Shown here piece after piece: positions 35,352-45,650 of a stretch of DNA of 64,000 nucleotides. The first letter of the stretch is position 1; every line of letters begins with the position of its first letter. A model generated the notes under the pieces. The model did not search any database and was not told the DNA's origin. It was given only the letters and a program-made list of their open reading frames with translations. The translations under genes and the position numbers were made by a program. The stretch covers positions 1 to 64,000 of the forward strand of contig CABYHH010000003.1 of NCBI GenBank assembly GCA_902518835.1, written 5' to 3'. The DNA comes from an uncultured Pelagibacteraceae bacterium. GTDB taxonomy: Bacteria; Pseudomonadota; Alphaproteobacteria; Pelagibacterales; Pelagibacteraceae.

Positions 35352-37889
35352 TCACTCATTCCTTATAAGTGGATAAACTTTCGGGTTTAAATATTTTAAA
35401 TTTGTTAGCAAAATTAGTATTAACGTGACTAATCCAACAGAAAGCCCAAGGTAGACAAGAAGCTTAAAATCAAATTTCCAAATTAGCTCAAAAATATTTT
35501 CAATTATAAACTTTGAGCCAATTACTGCAAAAAATATTGCAATCAATATTACAGATTTGAAAATGATCAAAAATTCAATGAGAGATGAAAAAATAACTTC
35601 TTTTCTCGAAAAACCCAGAATTTTAAATATTAAATTTTGGTATTCTCTCACTTTTCCTTGAACCATAATCGCGCTCGAAATAACTATTAAGCCAACAACA
35701 ATTGTTACTGCTGAAATTAATGTTACAGCTAAAAAAACTTTATTTAAAACAACTGTTACTTTGTTTAAATAATCTGCAATCTTAATCATTGATAAACTTG
35801 GAAAAATTTCTAGCATTTTTGTTTCATCAAATTTATCTAAATTATCAAACTTTGTGGTGGCTAAATATTCATAAGGAATATTTTTTGCAAATTCAGGGTT
35901 AAATAGCATAGCAAAATTTATACTAAGATCTCTATAATCAACTTCTCTAAAATTTACTATTTCGCCATCAATTTCCCTACCATAAATATTTAAAGTAAAA
36001 ACATCCCCAAGATTTATATTGAAATCTTTAGCAACCTTTGCATCTAAAGATATTTGAAGTTGATTGGTTTTAGATAGATCCCACCATTTTCCTTCAGTAA
36101 TAAGATTGTCTTTAGGTACTTTTGTAGACCAAGATGACCTACGTTCACTTCCTATAACCCAGTAGCTATCATTGTCAGGTGTTATATATGTATTAGGATT
36201 TATACCATTAATTTTTACAATACCTGAAGAGACCATAGGCACAATCTCAATTTTTGCACCAGTGTCCATGGATAAAATGCCTTGTTCAAACTTTTCTCGC
36301 TCCTCTTTTTGAATGCCAACAAAAAAATAGTCGGGAGCAATGTCGGGTATGGATTTTGCTATTTCTCTCTTAAAATTTGTTCCAACTAATGCCAAGGTTA
36401 GAAGTAAAGTGACACCCAATCCCAAAGACATGATTGTAATAGGTGTGATACTTTTTGTTTGAGTGATATTTTTTATAGATACCTTAAATGAAATATTTTT
36501 GTAATATTTAAATTTTTTAAGAAGTAATATTATTAATTTCGAAATTAAAAAGAATATAATCAAGCAAACAAAAAAAGCACTAAAATATCCAAGACTATAA
36601 ACTGGGTTTTCTGATCCATAGGTAAATAATGAAATCAAAATCAATAACATTAATAAACTTATAACAATTAATCTTTTTGAGTAATGAAATTGTAAATTTT
36701 GAAATACATTTCTTAATAAACTTGAAGCTTTAACCTGATCTATTGAACTTATTGTTGGTATTGAAAAAATTATCAATACTAATAGGCCTACTAAAAATAT
36801 CTTAGAAAAATTTAAAAAAGAAAAAACTGGGTAAATATTTAGTCCAAGACCAGTAGATATGTATTTATCTACAATAGGAATGATTAGAAAACTAAAACAG
36901 TATGCAAAAACAGTGATAATAAAAAGTAAGAAAAATAACTGCAGATAATAAAGTTTTTTAATATTGCCCGAAAAAAATCCAAGAGATTTTCTCACTGCTA
37001 TAGACATATTATTTTGACTAATAAAAGATAACAAAGTATTGGCTATTCCTATACCTGCGATCAGCATTGCACTAATCGATACAAGAGACAAAAACTGAGA
37101 AAAATTATTTATAACTCGTTTTATTCCACTCGCTGCATTTTCTGGATATCTAAGTTTTACTTTTTGATCCTCTTTAAAGATATTTTCGATTTTTTTTATT
37201 AATATTTCTGAGTCATTACTATTTTCAAACTTTACTTTGTACTCATAATTTAAAAAACTTCCGATTCCATTGAGTTTTAATATTTCCAGGGTTTGTTTTC
37301 CTGTTAGTATCCAATCACCAAAAGTTACAAACCCACTGACATCAGGAACAGACTTTATTTTTCCAATAACAATAAATTTTTGATCTTGAATTTTTACTAT
37401 ATCATTTATTTTGACATTAAGTGTTTTTGATAAACTTTCATTTATTAAAATTGTGAAGGGTTCCTTTTGCATACGCTCGTAAGAACCCACGGGCTCGTAA
37501 ACTATTTCTCCATACAAAGGGTATTTTTCATCAACCGTTTTTACTCTAGTAAACAAAGATACATTTTTTTCTCGATTTGTTGTTGATAACATTGTGCTAA
37601 ACTCGAGCATGTGTGAAACTGTTGTAAATTCTTCAACTCGATTTATTAGGTCAAGATTTCCTGGATTTCTATTATAATCAATTTCTAAATCTCCCCCCAA
37701 CAATGCCTTGGCATTATTTTTTAATTCTTTTTTGAGACTATCCTCAATAGTAAAAATTGCACTTAATATGAAAAGACTGATAAATAATGTAATAATAATG
37801 CTTGATATTTTTTTATAATTTCTGCTTAAGTCTTTTAAGGCGTATTTTAAAACTAATATAAACTGATAAGAATTATTTAATTTTTCCAT
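35352..37889 (-). CDS. ABC transporter permease, FtsX/YbbP family
   Basis: Two FtsX-type halves; start at [10 protein letters not shown] (ORF-track start is 37937); overlaps end of the ATPase gene. Confidence 0.9.
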   Translation of the reverse strand: MEKLNNSYQFILVLKYALKDLSRNYKKISSIIITLFISLFILSAIFTIEDSLKKELKNNAKALLGGDLEIDYNRNPGNLDLINRVEEFTTVSHMLEFSTMLSTTNREKNVSLFTRVKTVDEKYPLYGEIVYEPVGSYERMQKEPFTILINESLSKTLNVKINDIVKIQDQKFIVIGKIKSVPDVSGFVTFGDWILTGKQTLEILKLNGIGSFLNYEYKVKFENSNDSEILIKKIENIFKEDQKVKLRYPENAASGIKRVINNFSQFLSLVSISAMLIAGIGIANTLLSFISQNNMSIAVRKSLGFFSGNIKKLYYLQLFFLLFIITVFAYCFSFLIIPIVDKYISTGLGLNIYPVFSFLNFSKIFLVGLLVLIIFSIPTISSIDQVKASSLLRNVFQNLQFHYSKRLIVISLLMLLILISLFTYGSENPVYSLGYFSAFFVCLIIFFLISKLIILLLKKFKYYKNISFKVSIKNITQTKSITPITIMSLGLGVTLLLTLALVGTNFKREIAKSIPDIAPDYFFVGIQKEEREKFEQGILSMDTGAKIEIVPMVSSGIVKINGINPNTYITPDNDSYWVIGSERRSSWSTKVPKDNLITEGKWWDLSKTNQLQISLDAKVAKDFNINLGDVFTLNIYGREIDGEIVNFREVDYRDLSINFAMLFNPEFAKNIPYEYLATTKFDNLDKFDETKMLEIFPSLSMIKIADYLNKVTVVLNKVFLAVTLISAVTIVVGLIVISSAIMVQGKVREYQNLIFKILGFSRKEVIFSSLIEFLIIFKSVILIAIFFAVIGSKFIIENIFELIWKFDFKLLVYLGLSVGLVTLILILLTNLKYLNPKVYPLIRNE

Positions 37890-38538
37890 CTTTGATTCTA
37901 ACTTTTCTTTTTGCTTTATTAGCAAGTTTTGGATCATGGGTTACCATAATTAAAGATGAACCCTCTTCTTTAACATATTGAAATAAAATTTTTGAAATCA
38001 TAATAGAATTTTCTGTATCTAAATTTCCAGTGGGTTCATCGGCTAATATTAACTCAGGTTTCATAGCAATCGCTCTTGCAATGGCAACACGTTGTTGTTC
38101 ACCTCCTGATAATTGACTAGGTAAGTTATTAAATCTATTTTTTAAACCAAATCTTTCTAGGAGTAGTTTTGCTTCCTTTTCAGGATTTTTTAATTTGTTT
38201 AATTCAAGTGTTAATGCAACATTTTCAACAGCTGTATAATTTGGAATTAAGTAAAAAGATTGAAAAATTATACCAATATTCTTCCTTCTAATTTTTGATA
38301 CCTGATCTTCACTTAGATTTGTAATTTCTTGATTTTGAAAGAATATTTTACCTGAAGTTGCGCGCTCCAATCCACCTATTAACATGATCAAACTGGTTTT
38401 TCCTGAGCCACTTTCGCCTACAATTGAAATAGTTTCCTTTTTTTTTATAGTCAAATTTATATTTTTTAAAACATTTACATTATCTTTTCCAGTTTGGTAT
38501 TTAAGATTTACCTTTTTTAATTTAAGAAGAATACTCAT
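37873..38538 (-). CDS. ABC transporter ATPase, YbbA/LolD-like
   Basis: [42 protein letters not shown]; start MSILLKLKK. Confidence 0.93.
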   Translation of the reverse strand: MSILLKLKKVNLKYQTGKDNVNVLKNINLTIKKKETISIVGESGSGKTSLIMLIGGLERATSGKIFFQNQEITNLSEDQVSKIRRKNIGIIFQSFYLIPNYTAVENVALTLELNKLKNPEKEAKLLLERFGLKNRFNNLPSQLSGGEQQRVAIARAIAMKPELILADEPTGNLDTENSIMISKILFQYVKEEGSSLIMVTHDPKLANKAKRKVRIKDGKIK

Positions 38539-39145
38539 GAATAAAATTTTTATTATTAAAATAATTGCTATATGTCTACTAACCATAAATGCATATGCAA
38601 TTGAAAAAATTGTATTATTCGGTGACAGCTTAATGGCTGGTTATGGCTTATCAAATGAACATCATTTGTCAGTTGTTTTACAAGAAAGTTTTGAGTCTAA
38701 CGGTTATAATATTGAGGTTGTTAATGGTAGTGTATCTGGCAGTACTTCATCGGGTGGATTTAGTAGAGCGAATTGGACTTTATCAGAACCAGGTATAGAT
38801 TTGATAGTATTATGTCTTGGCGCTAACGACATGCTAAGAGGCATCAAACCAAGCGAAACTAAAAATAATTTAGAAAAAATAATCAAAATTGCTCATGATA
38901 AGAATATTGAAGTTATTTTAGCTGGAATAATTGCTCCTACTTCACATGGTTATAAATATAAAAAAAAATTTGACAAAATTTTTCCAGATTTGGCAAAGAA
39001 ATTCGAATTAAAATTTATTCCCTTTTTACTTGATGGTGTAGCAATGAAGCCTGAATTTAATTTAAGTGATGGCATACACCCAAATGAGAAAGGTACAATA
39101 ATTATTAGTAATACTTTAGAAAAAATGATTTTAGAAAATCTATAA
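38537..39145 (+). CDS. tesA: Arylesterase/lysophospholipase TesA-like (SGNH hydrolase)
   Basis: Signal peptide; FGDSLMAGYG, GANDMLRG, DGIHPNEKG. Confidence 0.92.
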   Translation: MNKIFIIKIIAICLLTINAYAIEKIVLFGDSLMAGYGLSNEHHLSVVLQESFESNGYNIEVVNGSVSGSTSSGGFSRANWTLSEPGIDLIVLCLGANDMLRGIKPSETKNNLEKIIKIAHDKNIEVILAGIIAPTSHGYKYKKKFDKIFPDLAKKFELKFIPFLLDGVAMKPEFNLSDGIHPNEKGTIIISNTLEKMILENL

Positions 39146-39151
39146 ATAATA

Positions 39152-40165
39152 TTGATCGAAATGAAAAGAACACTTTTTCATCATCTACCAGACGGGACAT
39201 TTAGAAATCCAGAGGGATCTCCTAAAAGAAATATAAATTTTAAATGGTCATTTAAAGTTTTTAATAAAGAAAAAAAAAAACTTGATATGTCGGTTCCAGA
39301 AGACCATGTTGTTAAAAAAGAAAAAATACTCTCAGATTTATCAAATTTGAAAAATAATGATTATATCGCATGGATTGGACATGCTACATTTATTATTAAA
39401 TTGGGAAATACTACAATTATAACAGATCCTGTTTTCTCTAAAAATGCGGGACCTTTAATATTTGGTCCAAAGAGATTTGTTAAACCAGCTTTAAAATTAA
39501 ATGAAATTCCTAAAATTGATTTATTTTTACTTACTCACAACCATTATGACCACCAGGATATGATGACAATTCGTAGGTTTCCTTACAAGGATGCAAAAGT
39601 AATGTTGCCTCTAAAACTTGGTAAATATTTTACAAGAAATGGTTATAGAGATGTGAATGAAATGGATTGGTATGATGAAATAAAAGTTAATGACAAATTA
39701 AAAATTACATTTCTCCCAGCAGTTCATTGGTCTAAAAGAAGTTTAACGGACACTAACAAAACTTTATGGGGTAATTTTTTAATTGAATATGATGGTAAAA
39801 AAATTTTATTCGCTTGCGATACTGGAGTCGGAGATATTTATAAAGATTTAGGAAATAAATATGGTCCAATAGACATCTCATTTATTAATATTGGTGCTTA
39901 TAACTTTTATCCAATATCACCTTATAAAGATAAATCTGCTTATCACACTAATCCTGAAGAAGCCTTGAGTGTAGGTAGAGATTTAAGAAGTAAAAAGGTG
40001 ATTGGAACTCACTGGGGTACCTTTGTTTTATCATTAGAACCAATAATGGAACCACCTATTCGGTTTAAAAAAAATGCAGAAAGATACGGTTTTAAAAAAA
40101 AAGATGCTGTGATTTTTAAAATAGGTGAAATCAGTCCCTTAAAAGATTTAATTGATAATGATTAA
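39152..40165 (+). CDS. MBL-fold metallo-hydrolase (NAPE-PLD/UlaG-like)
   Basis: WIGHATFIIKLGNTTIITDPVFS, LTHNHYDHQD. Confidence 0.92.
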   Translation: MIEMKRTLFHHLPDGTFRNPEGSPKRNINFKWSFKVFNKEKKKLDMSVPEDHVVKKEKILSDLSNLKNNDYIAWIGHATFIIKLGNTTIITDPVFSKNAGPLIFGPKRFVKPALKLNEIPKIDLFLLTHNHYDHQDMMTIRRFPYKDAKVMLPLKLGKYFTRNGYRDVNEMDWYDEIKVNDKLKITFLPAVHWSKRSLTDTNKTLWGNFLIEYDGKKILFACDTGVGDIYKDLGNKYGPIDISFINIGAYNFYPISPYKDKSAYHTNPEEALSVGRDLRSKKVIGTHWGTFVLSLEPIMEPPIRFKKNAERYGFKKKDAVIFKIGEISPLKDLIDND

Positions 40166-40428
40166 TTATCTAGAATTTTTTTTTTAGCTTTTTCAAATTC
40201 TTCTTGAGTTAAAGCACCGCTTTTTAAAAGCTCGTTTAATTTATCTAATTCCTCAGTTAGTCTTTCGGGATTATTTGTAATATTTTCTGAATTATTATTA
40301 GTTTCTATCTCTGATTCTGACGCATTAGAGCTCTTCGCACTAAATCCTGTCATTATAGCCCTGCCACCTAAATAAAGCACAAAAAGAAAAATCGGAATTA
40401 CTAAACCAAAAAAAATTATCTTTTCCAT
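40162..40428 (-). CDS. SHOCT-domain membrane protein
   Basis: N-terminal TM; C-terminal LDKLNELLKSGALTQEEFEKAKKKIL. Confidence 0.85.
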   Translation of the reverse strand: MEKIIFFGLVIPIFLFVLYLGGRAIMTGFSAKSSNASESEIETNNNSENITNNPERLTEELDKLNELLKSGALTQEEFEKAKKKILDN

Positions 40429-40431
40429 ATA

Positions 40432-40641
40432 TCAATCCTCATCTTCTTCTCTCCATTTTTTTTCATACATTAACCAAGCAGCATATATTACTGAAAATGT
40501 TCCAACTATCATACCATAATCAAATCCAGTTTGCTGGTCATATAAGTACCAACCTAATTGAGTTGCACCAATTGGAGGCACAGTAAGTATCAGCATGAGA
40601 ATTGCTATTCTGTATGGATACTTAGGTTTTTTCATAAACAA
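40432..40641 (-). CDS. Small hypothetical membrane protein
   Basis: 69-aa ORF with two TMs, adjacent to SHOCT gene. Confidence 0.6.
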   Translation of the reverse strand: MFMKKPKYPYRIAILMLILTVPPIGATQLGWYLYDQQTGFDYGMIVGTFSVIYAAWLMYEKKWREEDED

Positions 40642-40672
40642 TCATATCAAATAAAATTTAATGGTCTAATTA

Positions 40673-41518
40673 TTAAATTTGCGATCTTTTGAAACAGTCA
40701 ATTGTATTTTTGAGCAAACATGCAATAGTCATGGGTCCCACACCACCAGGTACTGGTGTCAAAGCTTTAGCATTTTTTGAAACTTCGTCGAACGCTACAT
40801 CACCCACAATTCCTTTATCAGTTTTATTTATACCAACATCAATAACTATCGCATCTTTCTTAATCCAGTCACCTTTAACAAGCTCTGGAATTCCAACTGC
40901 AGCAACAATAATATCTGCTTCCAAGCATTCTACTTTTAGATCTTTTGTTTTTGAATGCGTGATAGTTACTGTGCAGTTTTCCTTTAAGAGAAGTTGGGTC
41001 ATAGGCTTACCATTTAAGTTGGACCTTCCAACTATAACTGCTTTTTTCCCACTCAAGTTTGGTTCAATTCTTTTTATTAATAAGTAGCATCCTAAAGGTG
41101 TACAGGGTATTGAGCTTTCATAGCCTGATGAAAGGTTACCAACATTCATTGGATGAAAACCATCAACATCTTTTGAGGGATGAATGGCCTCAATAATTTT
41201 TTGCTTATCAATTTGCTTTGGAAGAGGTAATTGAACTAAAATTCCTGAAACTGTTTCATCTTTATTTAATTCATCAATCTTTTTTAATATCACTTTTTCT
41301 TCTACTGTATCTGGATATTTGATTACATCGGACTTTAATCCAACTTCATTGGCTGATTTTTCTTTATTTCGAACATAAATTTGGCTTGGAGTTAAATCGC
41401 CAATTAAGATAACTGTTAATCCTGGTACCTTGTTATACTTTTCTTTCAAATCAGAAACTTCTTTTTTAAGTTCCTCTCTAAGTTCTGCAGCAGCTTTTTT
41501 TCCATCAATTAAAATCAT
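40673..41518 (-). CDS. folD: Methylenetetrahydrofolate dehydrogenase/cyclohydrolase
   Basis: GILVQLPLPKQID, DVDGFHPMNVGNL, VIVGRSNLNGKP, PVPGGVGPMT; start MILIDGKKAA. Confidence 0.96.
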   Translation of the reverse strand: MILIDGKKAAAELREELKKEVSDLKEKYNKVPGLTVILIGDLTPSQIYVRNKEKSANEVGLKSDVIKYPDTVEEKVILKKIDELNKDETVSGILVQLPLPKQIDKQKIIEAIHPSKDVDGFHPMNVGNLSSGYESSIPCTPLGCYLLIKRIEPNLSGKKAVIVGRSNLNGKPMTQLLLKENCTVTITHSKTKDLKVECLEADIIVAAVGIPELVKGDWIKKDAIVIDVGINKTDKGIVGDVAFDEVSKNAKALTPVPGGVGPMTIACLLKNTIDCFKRSQI

Positions 41519-41523
41519 ATAAT

Positions 41524-41814
41524 TCAGAATATCATTGGTGCAATGTAAAGCTTCATACACATTTCTACAAACCAAATCAATAAAAGTAAAATTACAGGTG
41601 ATATATCTAATGAACCTAAATTGGGTAAAAAGCGCCTAATTCTATTTAATATAGGATCAGTAAGGCGATAACTAAATTCTAAAATAGAATAAACAAATCT
41701 ATTTTGAGTATTTAAAATATTAAAAGCTACTAACCAACTAACAATTACATTAGCAATAACGACATAAGAATAAAGTTTTAGTATTTGTAAAACCAAGTAA
41801 AAAATGGCTATCAT
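41524..41814 (-). CDS. YggT family membrane protein
   Basis: VIVSWLVAFNILN...LTDPILNRIRRFLPNLGSLDISPVILLL. Confidence 0.92.
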   Translation of the reverse strand: MIAIFYLVLQILKLYSYVVIANVIVSWLVAFNILNTQNRFVYSILEFSYRLTDPILNRIRRFLPNLGSLDISPVILLLLIWFVEMCMKLYIAPMIF

Positions 41815-42902
41815 TTTTTCTCGATATAAATTGAGGAACTTGGAAAAGCAAATGAGGCTTTATTTTTTTCAACAATTTGCTTAATTTCTATCGCCAATCT
41901 TTCCTTCACCGAAAGCCAATCATTCCAACTATTCGTTTTAGTAAAACAACGGACATACATATCTATAGAGCTATCGGAAAATTTATCTACTCTAACAGCT
42001 ATCCCAATATTTACATTAAAATCCTCACTTTTTTTAATATGATCCTCGATTTGGTCTCTTATTGTTTTTAATTGATCAACTGTAGTGTCATATTGAAGAG
42101 TGATAATCCAACTTATAAGCCAGTTCGAAGTTTCACTTACATTAACGACTGCATTTTCAGCAAATTGAAAATTAGGTATTATTGCCAAAGATTTATCAAA
42201 TTTTCTTATGGTCGTTGATCGAAATCCAATTTTTTCAACTATACCTTCAATAATTCCGTCAACTGAAATCCAATCACCAATTTTAAATCGTTTTTCAACT
42301 AGAACTAAAATACCTGAAATTAAATTTTTAAATAAATCCTGTGCACCTAATGCAACTGCGACACCAAATAAGCCTAGTCCTGCAATTATTGGACCTATTT
42401 TTATACCCCAAAGTTCTAAAACTGCTGCGAGACCTAAAATAAATATTAATATTTTTAATGATTTTATAATCCATCCAATAAGTTCTCTTGTTAATAACTT
42501 ATCTAGACCACTTAAAATATATGAAACTGGCTCGATTATCTGATGAATTACCCAGAAGATTAAAATTGTAATCAAAGTTCTATTAATAGTGTCTACAACT
42601 TCCCTACTCTCGTTTGAGAAAGTCATATAATAACTTGCTATAAAAAAACCTAATACTATTGGTAAAAATCTTGCAGGTCCTATTAAAGATGAAACAAAAG
42701 TGTCATCTAGTTTATTGGTAGTTCGCTTAGAAATAATTTCCAGTTTTTTTATAATAAGTTTACTTATAATCCCTCTAAAAATTAGAAATATAAGAAAAAT
42801 TAATAGTCCAATTAATATTTGAAAAATGTCAACACCAAGAATTCCTTTATTCCATACTGATAAAAATATTTTAGAAAAATTATTTATAATTTCCATAATC
42901 AA
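41811..42902 (-). CDS. MscS family mechanosensitive channel
   Basis: GLGLFGVAVALGAQDLFKNLISGILVLVEKRFKIGDWI. Confidence 0.94.
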   Translation of the reverse strand: MIMEIINNFSKIFLSVWNKGILGVDIFQILIGLLIFLIFLIFRGIISKLIIKKLEIISKRTTNKLDDTFVSSLIGPARFLPIVLGFFIASYYMTFSNESREVVDTINRTLITILIFWVIHQIIEPVSYILSGLDKLLTRELIGWIIKSLKILIFILGLAAVLELWGIKIGPIIAGLGLFGVAVALGAQDLFKNLISGILVLVEKRFKIGDWISVDGIIEGIVEKIGFRSTTIRKFDKSLAIIPNFQFAENAVVNVSETSNWLISWIITLQYDTTVDQLKTIRDQIEDHIKKSEDFNVNIGIAVRVDKFSDSSIDMYVRCFTKTNSWNDWLSVKERLAIEIKQIVEKNKASFAFPSSSIYIEKK

Positions 42903-43597
42903 ATTTTATATAACAAAAATTCCTCTTCGCCAGGATTAAAAAGAAAAATTTTTTTCCATTTAATTTCATTTAATATTTGTGATGTTTTTTCTCCTATACA
43001 CATTAAATTTGTATTCATCCAAAGATTTTCAGATTGTATCAACTTTACAAAATTTAAAAAGCTTAATGCGCTATTTTGTGAGTAAATATAAACAATATCG
43101 GGTATATTTAATTTTAAATCTTTTATAAACTTTTCATCAAATTTTTGATTATGTGAAGTACGATAATTTACGACTCTTTTAACATTAAATCCCTCTTTAA
43201 GTAAAAGTTGATCCAAATCAACTGATATCATCTCGCCACTAACATAAAGTAATTTTTTATTTATTAAATCTTGATTTTGCAAAATTATCTCTTTTAAATT
43301 TGAGACATTTCCTTCTGCAGAAATTGTGTTTTGAAAACCTAAACTTCTGGCTTTTTTTTCAGTTATTTTACCCACACAAAAGCAATTTATGTTTTTAGAA
43401 ATTTCAGAATGATCTAAAAATTTTATTGCATTAGCGCTTGTAAAAATAATCCCAGAGTATTCCGAATAATTTATTTTTTCGTATTTAATTTTCTCAACAT
43501 TTAATGTTGGTAGATGAGAAACTTTATGACCAAGGTTTTTTAGCTTTAAAATCATTTCATAACAATCGTCGAGCTGTCTAGTTAATAAAATATGCAT
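42899..43597 (-). CDS. hemD: Uroporphyrinogen-III synthase
   Basis: GIIFTSANAIKFL, CVGKITEKKARSLGF; adjacent to hemC. Confidence 0.88.
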   Translation of the reverse strand: MHILLTRQLDDCYEMILKLKNLGHKVSHLPTLNVEKIKYEKINYSEYSGIIFTSANAIKFLDHSEISKNINCFCVGKITEKKARSLGFQNTISAEGNVSNLKEIILQNQDLINKKLLYVSGEMISVDLDQLLLKEGFNVKRVVNYRTSHNQKFDEKFIKDLKLNIPDIVYIYSQNSALSFLNFVKLIQSENLWMNTNLMCIGEKTSQILNEIKWKKIFLFNPGEEEFLLYKI

Positions 43598-43599
43598 AT

Positions 43600-44517
43600 T
43601 TATCTTTTATAAGAGCCATTTGATTTAACTTTTAAAGTTTCACCAATTTCTTTCCCAATTTGAGAAAACTCTTTTAGATCCCCAATTTTCTTTTCATAAT
43701 ATCTTTTAGTTCCATCTATAGAAAAAAGTTCAGCTTCTAAAATAATTTTATTTCCATTAATAACTGAATGTGCACCAATAGCGGTCTCACAATCTCCCTC
43801 TAAGACTTTTAAAATATTTCTCTCAGAGTGCGCCCTCTTATGAGTTCCTTCATGATTAATTTTTTCTAAAATAGAAGCTGTCTCATTATCATTTTCACGG
43901 CACTGTAATGCAATAATACCTTGGCCAGCACTTGGAATTATATCTTTTGCTGAAAAAATTTCAGATATTTCATTCTCAAGTTCTAAGCATTTAAGACCTG
44001 CATAAGATAAAATTATTGCATCGTAATCTCCATCTTTTAATTTTTTTATTCTTGTGTCAACATTTCCTCTAATAAGCTTACAATTAATATCTGGTCTAAT
44101 TTTTCTAATTTGAAATTCTCTTCTATATGAAGAAGTTCCAAGGATTGAATTTGGGTTTAACTGACTTAATTTTTTTTTATCTTTAGTTACTAAAATTTCT
44201 CTTGGATCATTTCTTTCCAAAAATGTATCTGTCCTTAGTCCTTTTGTTTCAGTTGTTGGCATATCTTTAAGTGCATGAACAGCTATATCAATATTATTAT
44301 TTATAAGTTCTTTTTCAATATTACTAGAAAACAAACCTTTTCCACCGATTTCAGATAGTTTTGTATTTTGAACTTGATCACCTTTGGTTGTAATAGATTT
44401 TATAATAATATCCTCATCAGCTAATTCAGTATTTTGAATAATCTTATCTTTTGCGTTTTTCGCATAAAGTAATGCTAACTTACTGCCACGAGATCCTATT
44501 GTTATTTTTTTTTTCAT
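43600..44517 (-). CDS. hemC: Porphobilinogen deaminase
   Basis: GSRGSKLAL, HALKDMPT, RRE-QIRKIRPD, RGNVDTRIKKL, EGDCETAIGA. Confidence 0.97.
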   Translation of the reverse strand: MKKKITIGSRGSKLALLYAKNAKDKIIQNTELADEDIIIKSITTKGDQVQNTKLSEIGGKGLFSSNIEKELINNNIDIAVHALKDMPTTETKGLRTDTFLERNDPREILVTKDKKKLSQLNPNSILGTSSYRREFQIRKIRPDINCKLIRGNVDTRIKKLKDGDYDAIILSYAGLKCLELENEISEIFSAKDIIPSAGQGIIALQCRENDNETASILEKINHEGTHKRAHSERNILKVLEGDCETAIGAHSVINGNKIILEAELFSIDGTKRYYEKKIGDLKEFSQIGKEIGETLKVKSNGSYKR

Positions 44518-44573
44518 AAATTAATTTATTTCTTACTTGTATTGAGTTTGTACAATTATTAAAACCTATTTGA

Positions 44574-45650
44574 ATGACTAAAAAACCCTTAATTCTTGGA
44601 ATAGAATCTAGCTGTGATGAAACGGCCGCATCTTTAATTACAGAAAATGACAATGGATTTCCAATCATCTTATCAAATATTATCTCTAGTCAAGAGGAAA
44701 TTCATAAAGAATTTGGTGGCGTTGTTCCAGAATTGGCAGCTAGATCACATTTAGAAAAGATTGACTGGATTGTAAAAAAAGCAATGGATGAAAGTGGAAG
44801 AAGGGTTGAGGAAGTGGATGCTGTAGCATCAACAGCTGGTCCAGGGCTAGTTGTGTGTTTATCTGTAGGATTGAGTTTTGGAAAAGCTTTAGCGGCTGCA
44901 ATAAACAAACCATTCATAGCTGTAAATCACTTGGAAGGGCATGCATTAAGTCCGAGACTAAATTCAAAACTTGATTACCCCTATCTACTTCTTTTGATTT
45001 CGGGAGGCCATTCACAATATTTAAATGTTCAAAATCTTGGAAAATATATAAGATTAGGAACGACTATTGATGATGCATTAGGAGAGGCATTTGACAAAAC
45101 TGCAAAACTTTTAGGTATTGAATTTCCTGGTGGGCCACAAATTGAAATTTTAGCTAAAAAAGGTAATCCAAAAAAATATGATTTGCCAAAGCCTATCTTC
45201 AATAAAGGTGGGTGCAATCTATCCTTTGCAGGTCTAAAAACATCTATATTAAAAATATGTAAATCGATAAATACTGATCAGGAAAAGTTTGATCTTGCAG
45301 CATCATTTCAAAAAACAGTTTTGGAAATTTTATATAAAAAAACAAAAATAGCTTTTCAAGAATTTAAAAAAATAAACAGTAACACTAATAAAAATAAATT
45401 TATCGTTGCTGGTGGTGTTGCTGCTAACATCAAAATTAGAAATATGTTAGAAAATCTTTGTAAAGAAGAAAAATTTGAAGCAATATTTCCTCCTATTGAT
45501 TTATGTGGAGATAATGCTGCAATGATAGCAATGGTTGGTTTAGAAAAATTTAAATTAAAACAATTTAGTAAATTAGACCATCCTGCAAAACCAAGGTGGT
45601 CATTAGATGAAAATGCGACTTTTTTAAAAGGTGCTGGTGTAAAATTATAA
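44574..45650 (+). CDS. tsaD: tRNA N6-adenosine threonylcarbamoyltransferase
   Basis: LGIESSCDETAASL, HLEGHALS, GGVAANIKIR, CGDNAAMIA. Confidence 0.97.
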   Translation: MTKKPLILGIESSCDETAASLITENDNGFPIILSNIISSQEEIHKEFGGVVPELAARSHLEKIDWIVKKAMDESGRRVEEVDAVASTAGPGLVVCLSVGLSFGKALAAAINKPFIAVNHLEGHALSPRLNSKLDYPYLLLLISGGHSQYLNVQNLGKYIRLGTTIDDALGEAFDKTAKLLGIEFPGGPQIEILAKKGNPKKYDLPKPIFNKGGCNLSFAGLKTSILKICKSINTDQEKFDLAASFQKTVLEILYKKTKIAFQEFKKINSNTNKNKFIVAGGVAANIKIRNMLENLCKEEKFEAIFPPIDLCGDNAAMIAMVGLEKFKLKQFSKLDHPAKPRWSLDENATFLKGAGVKL

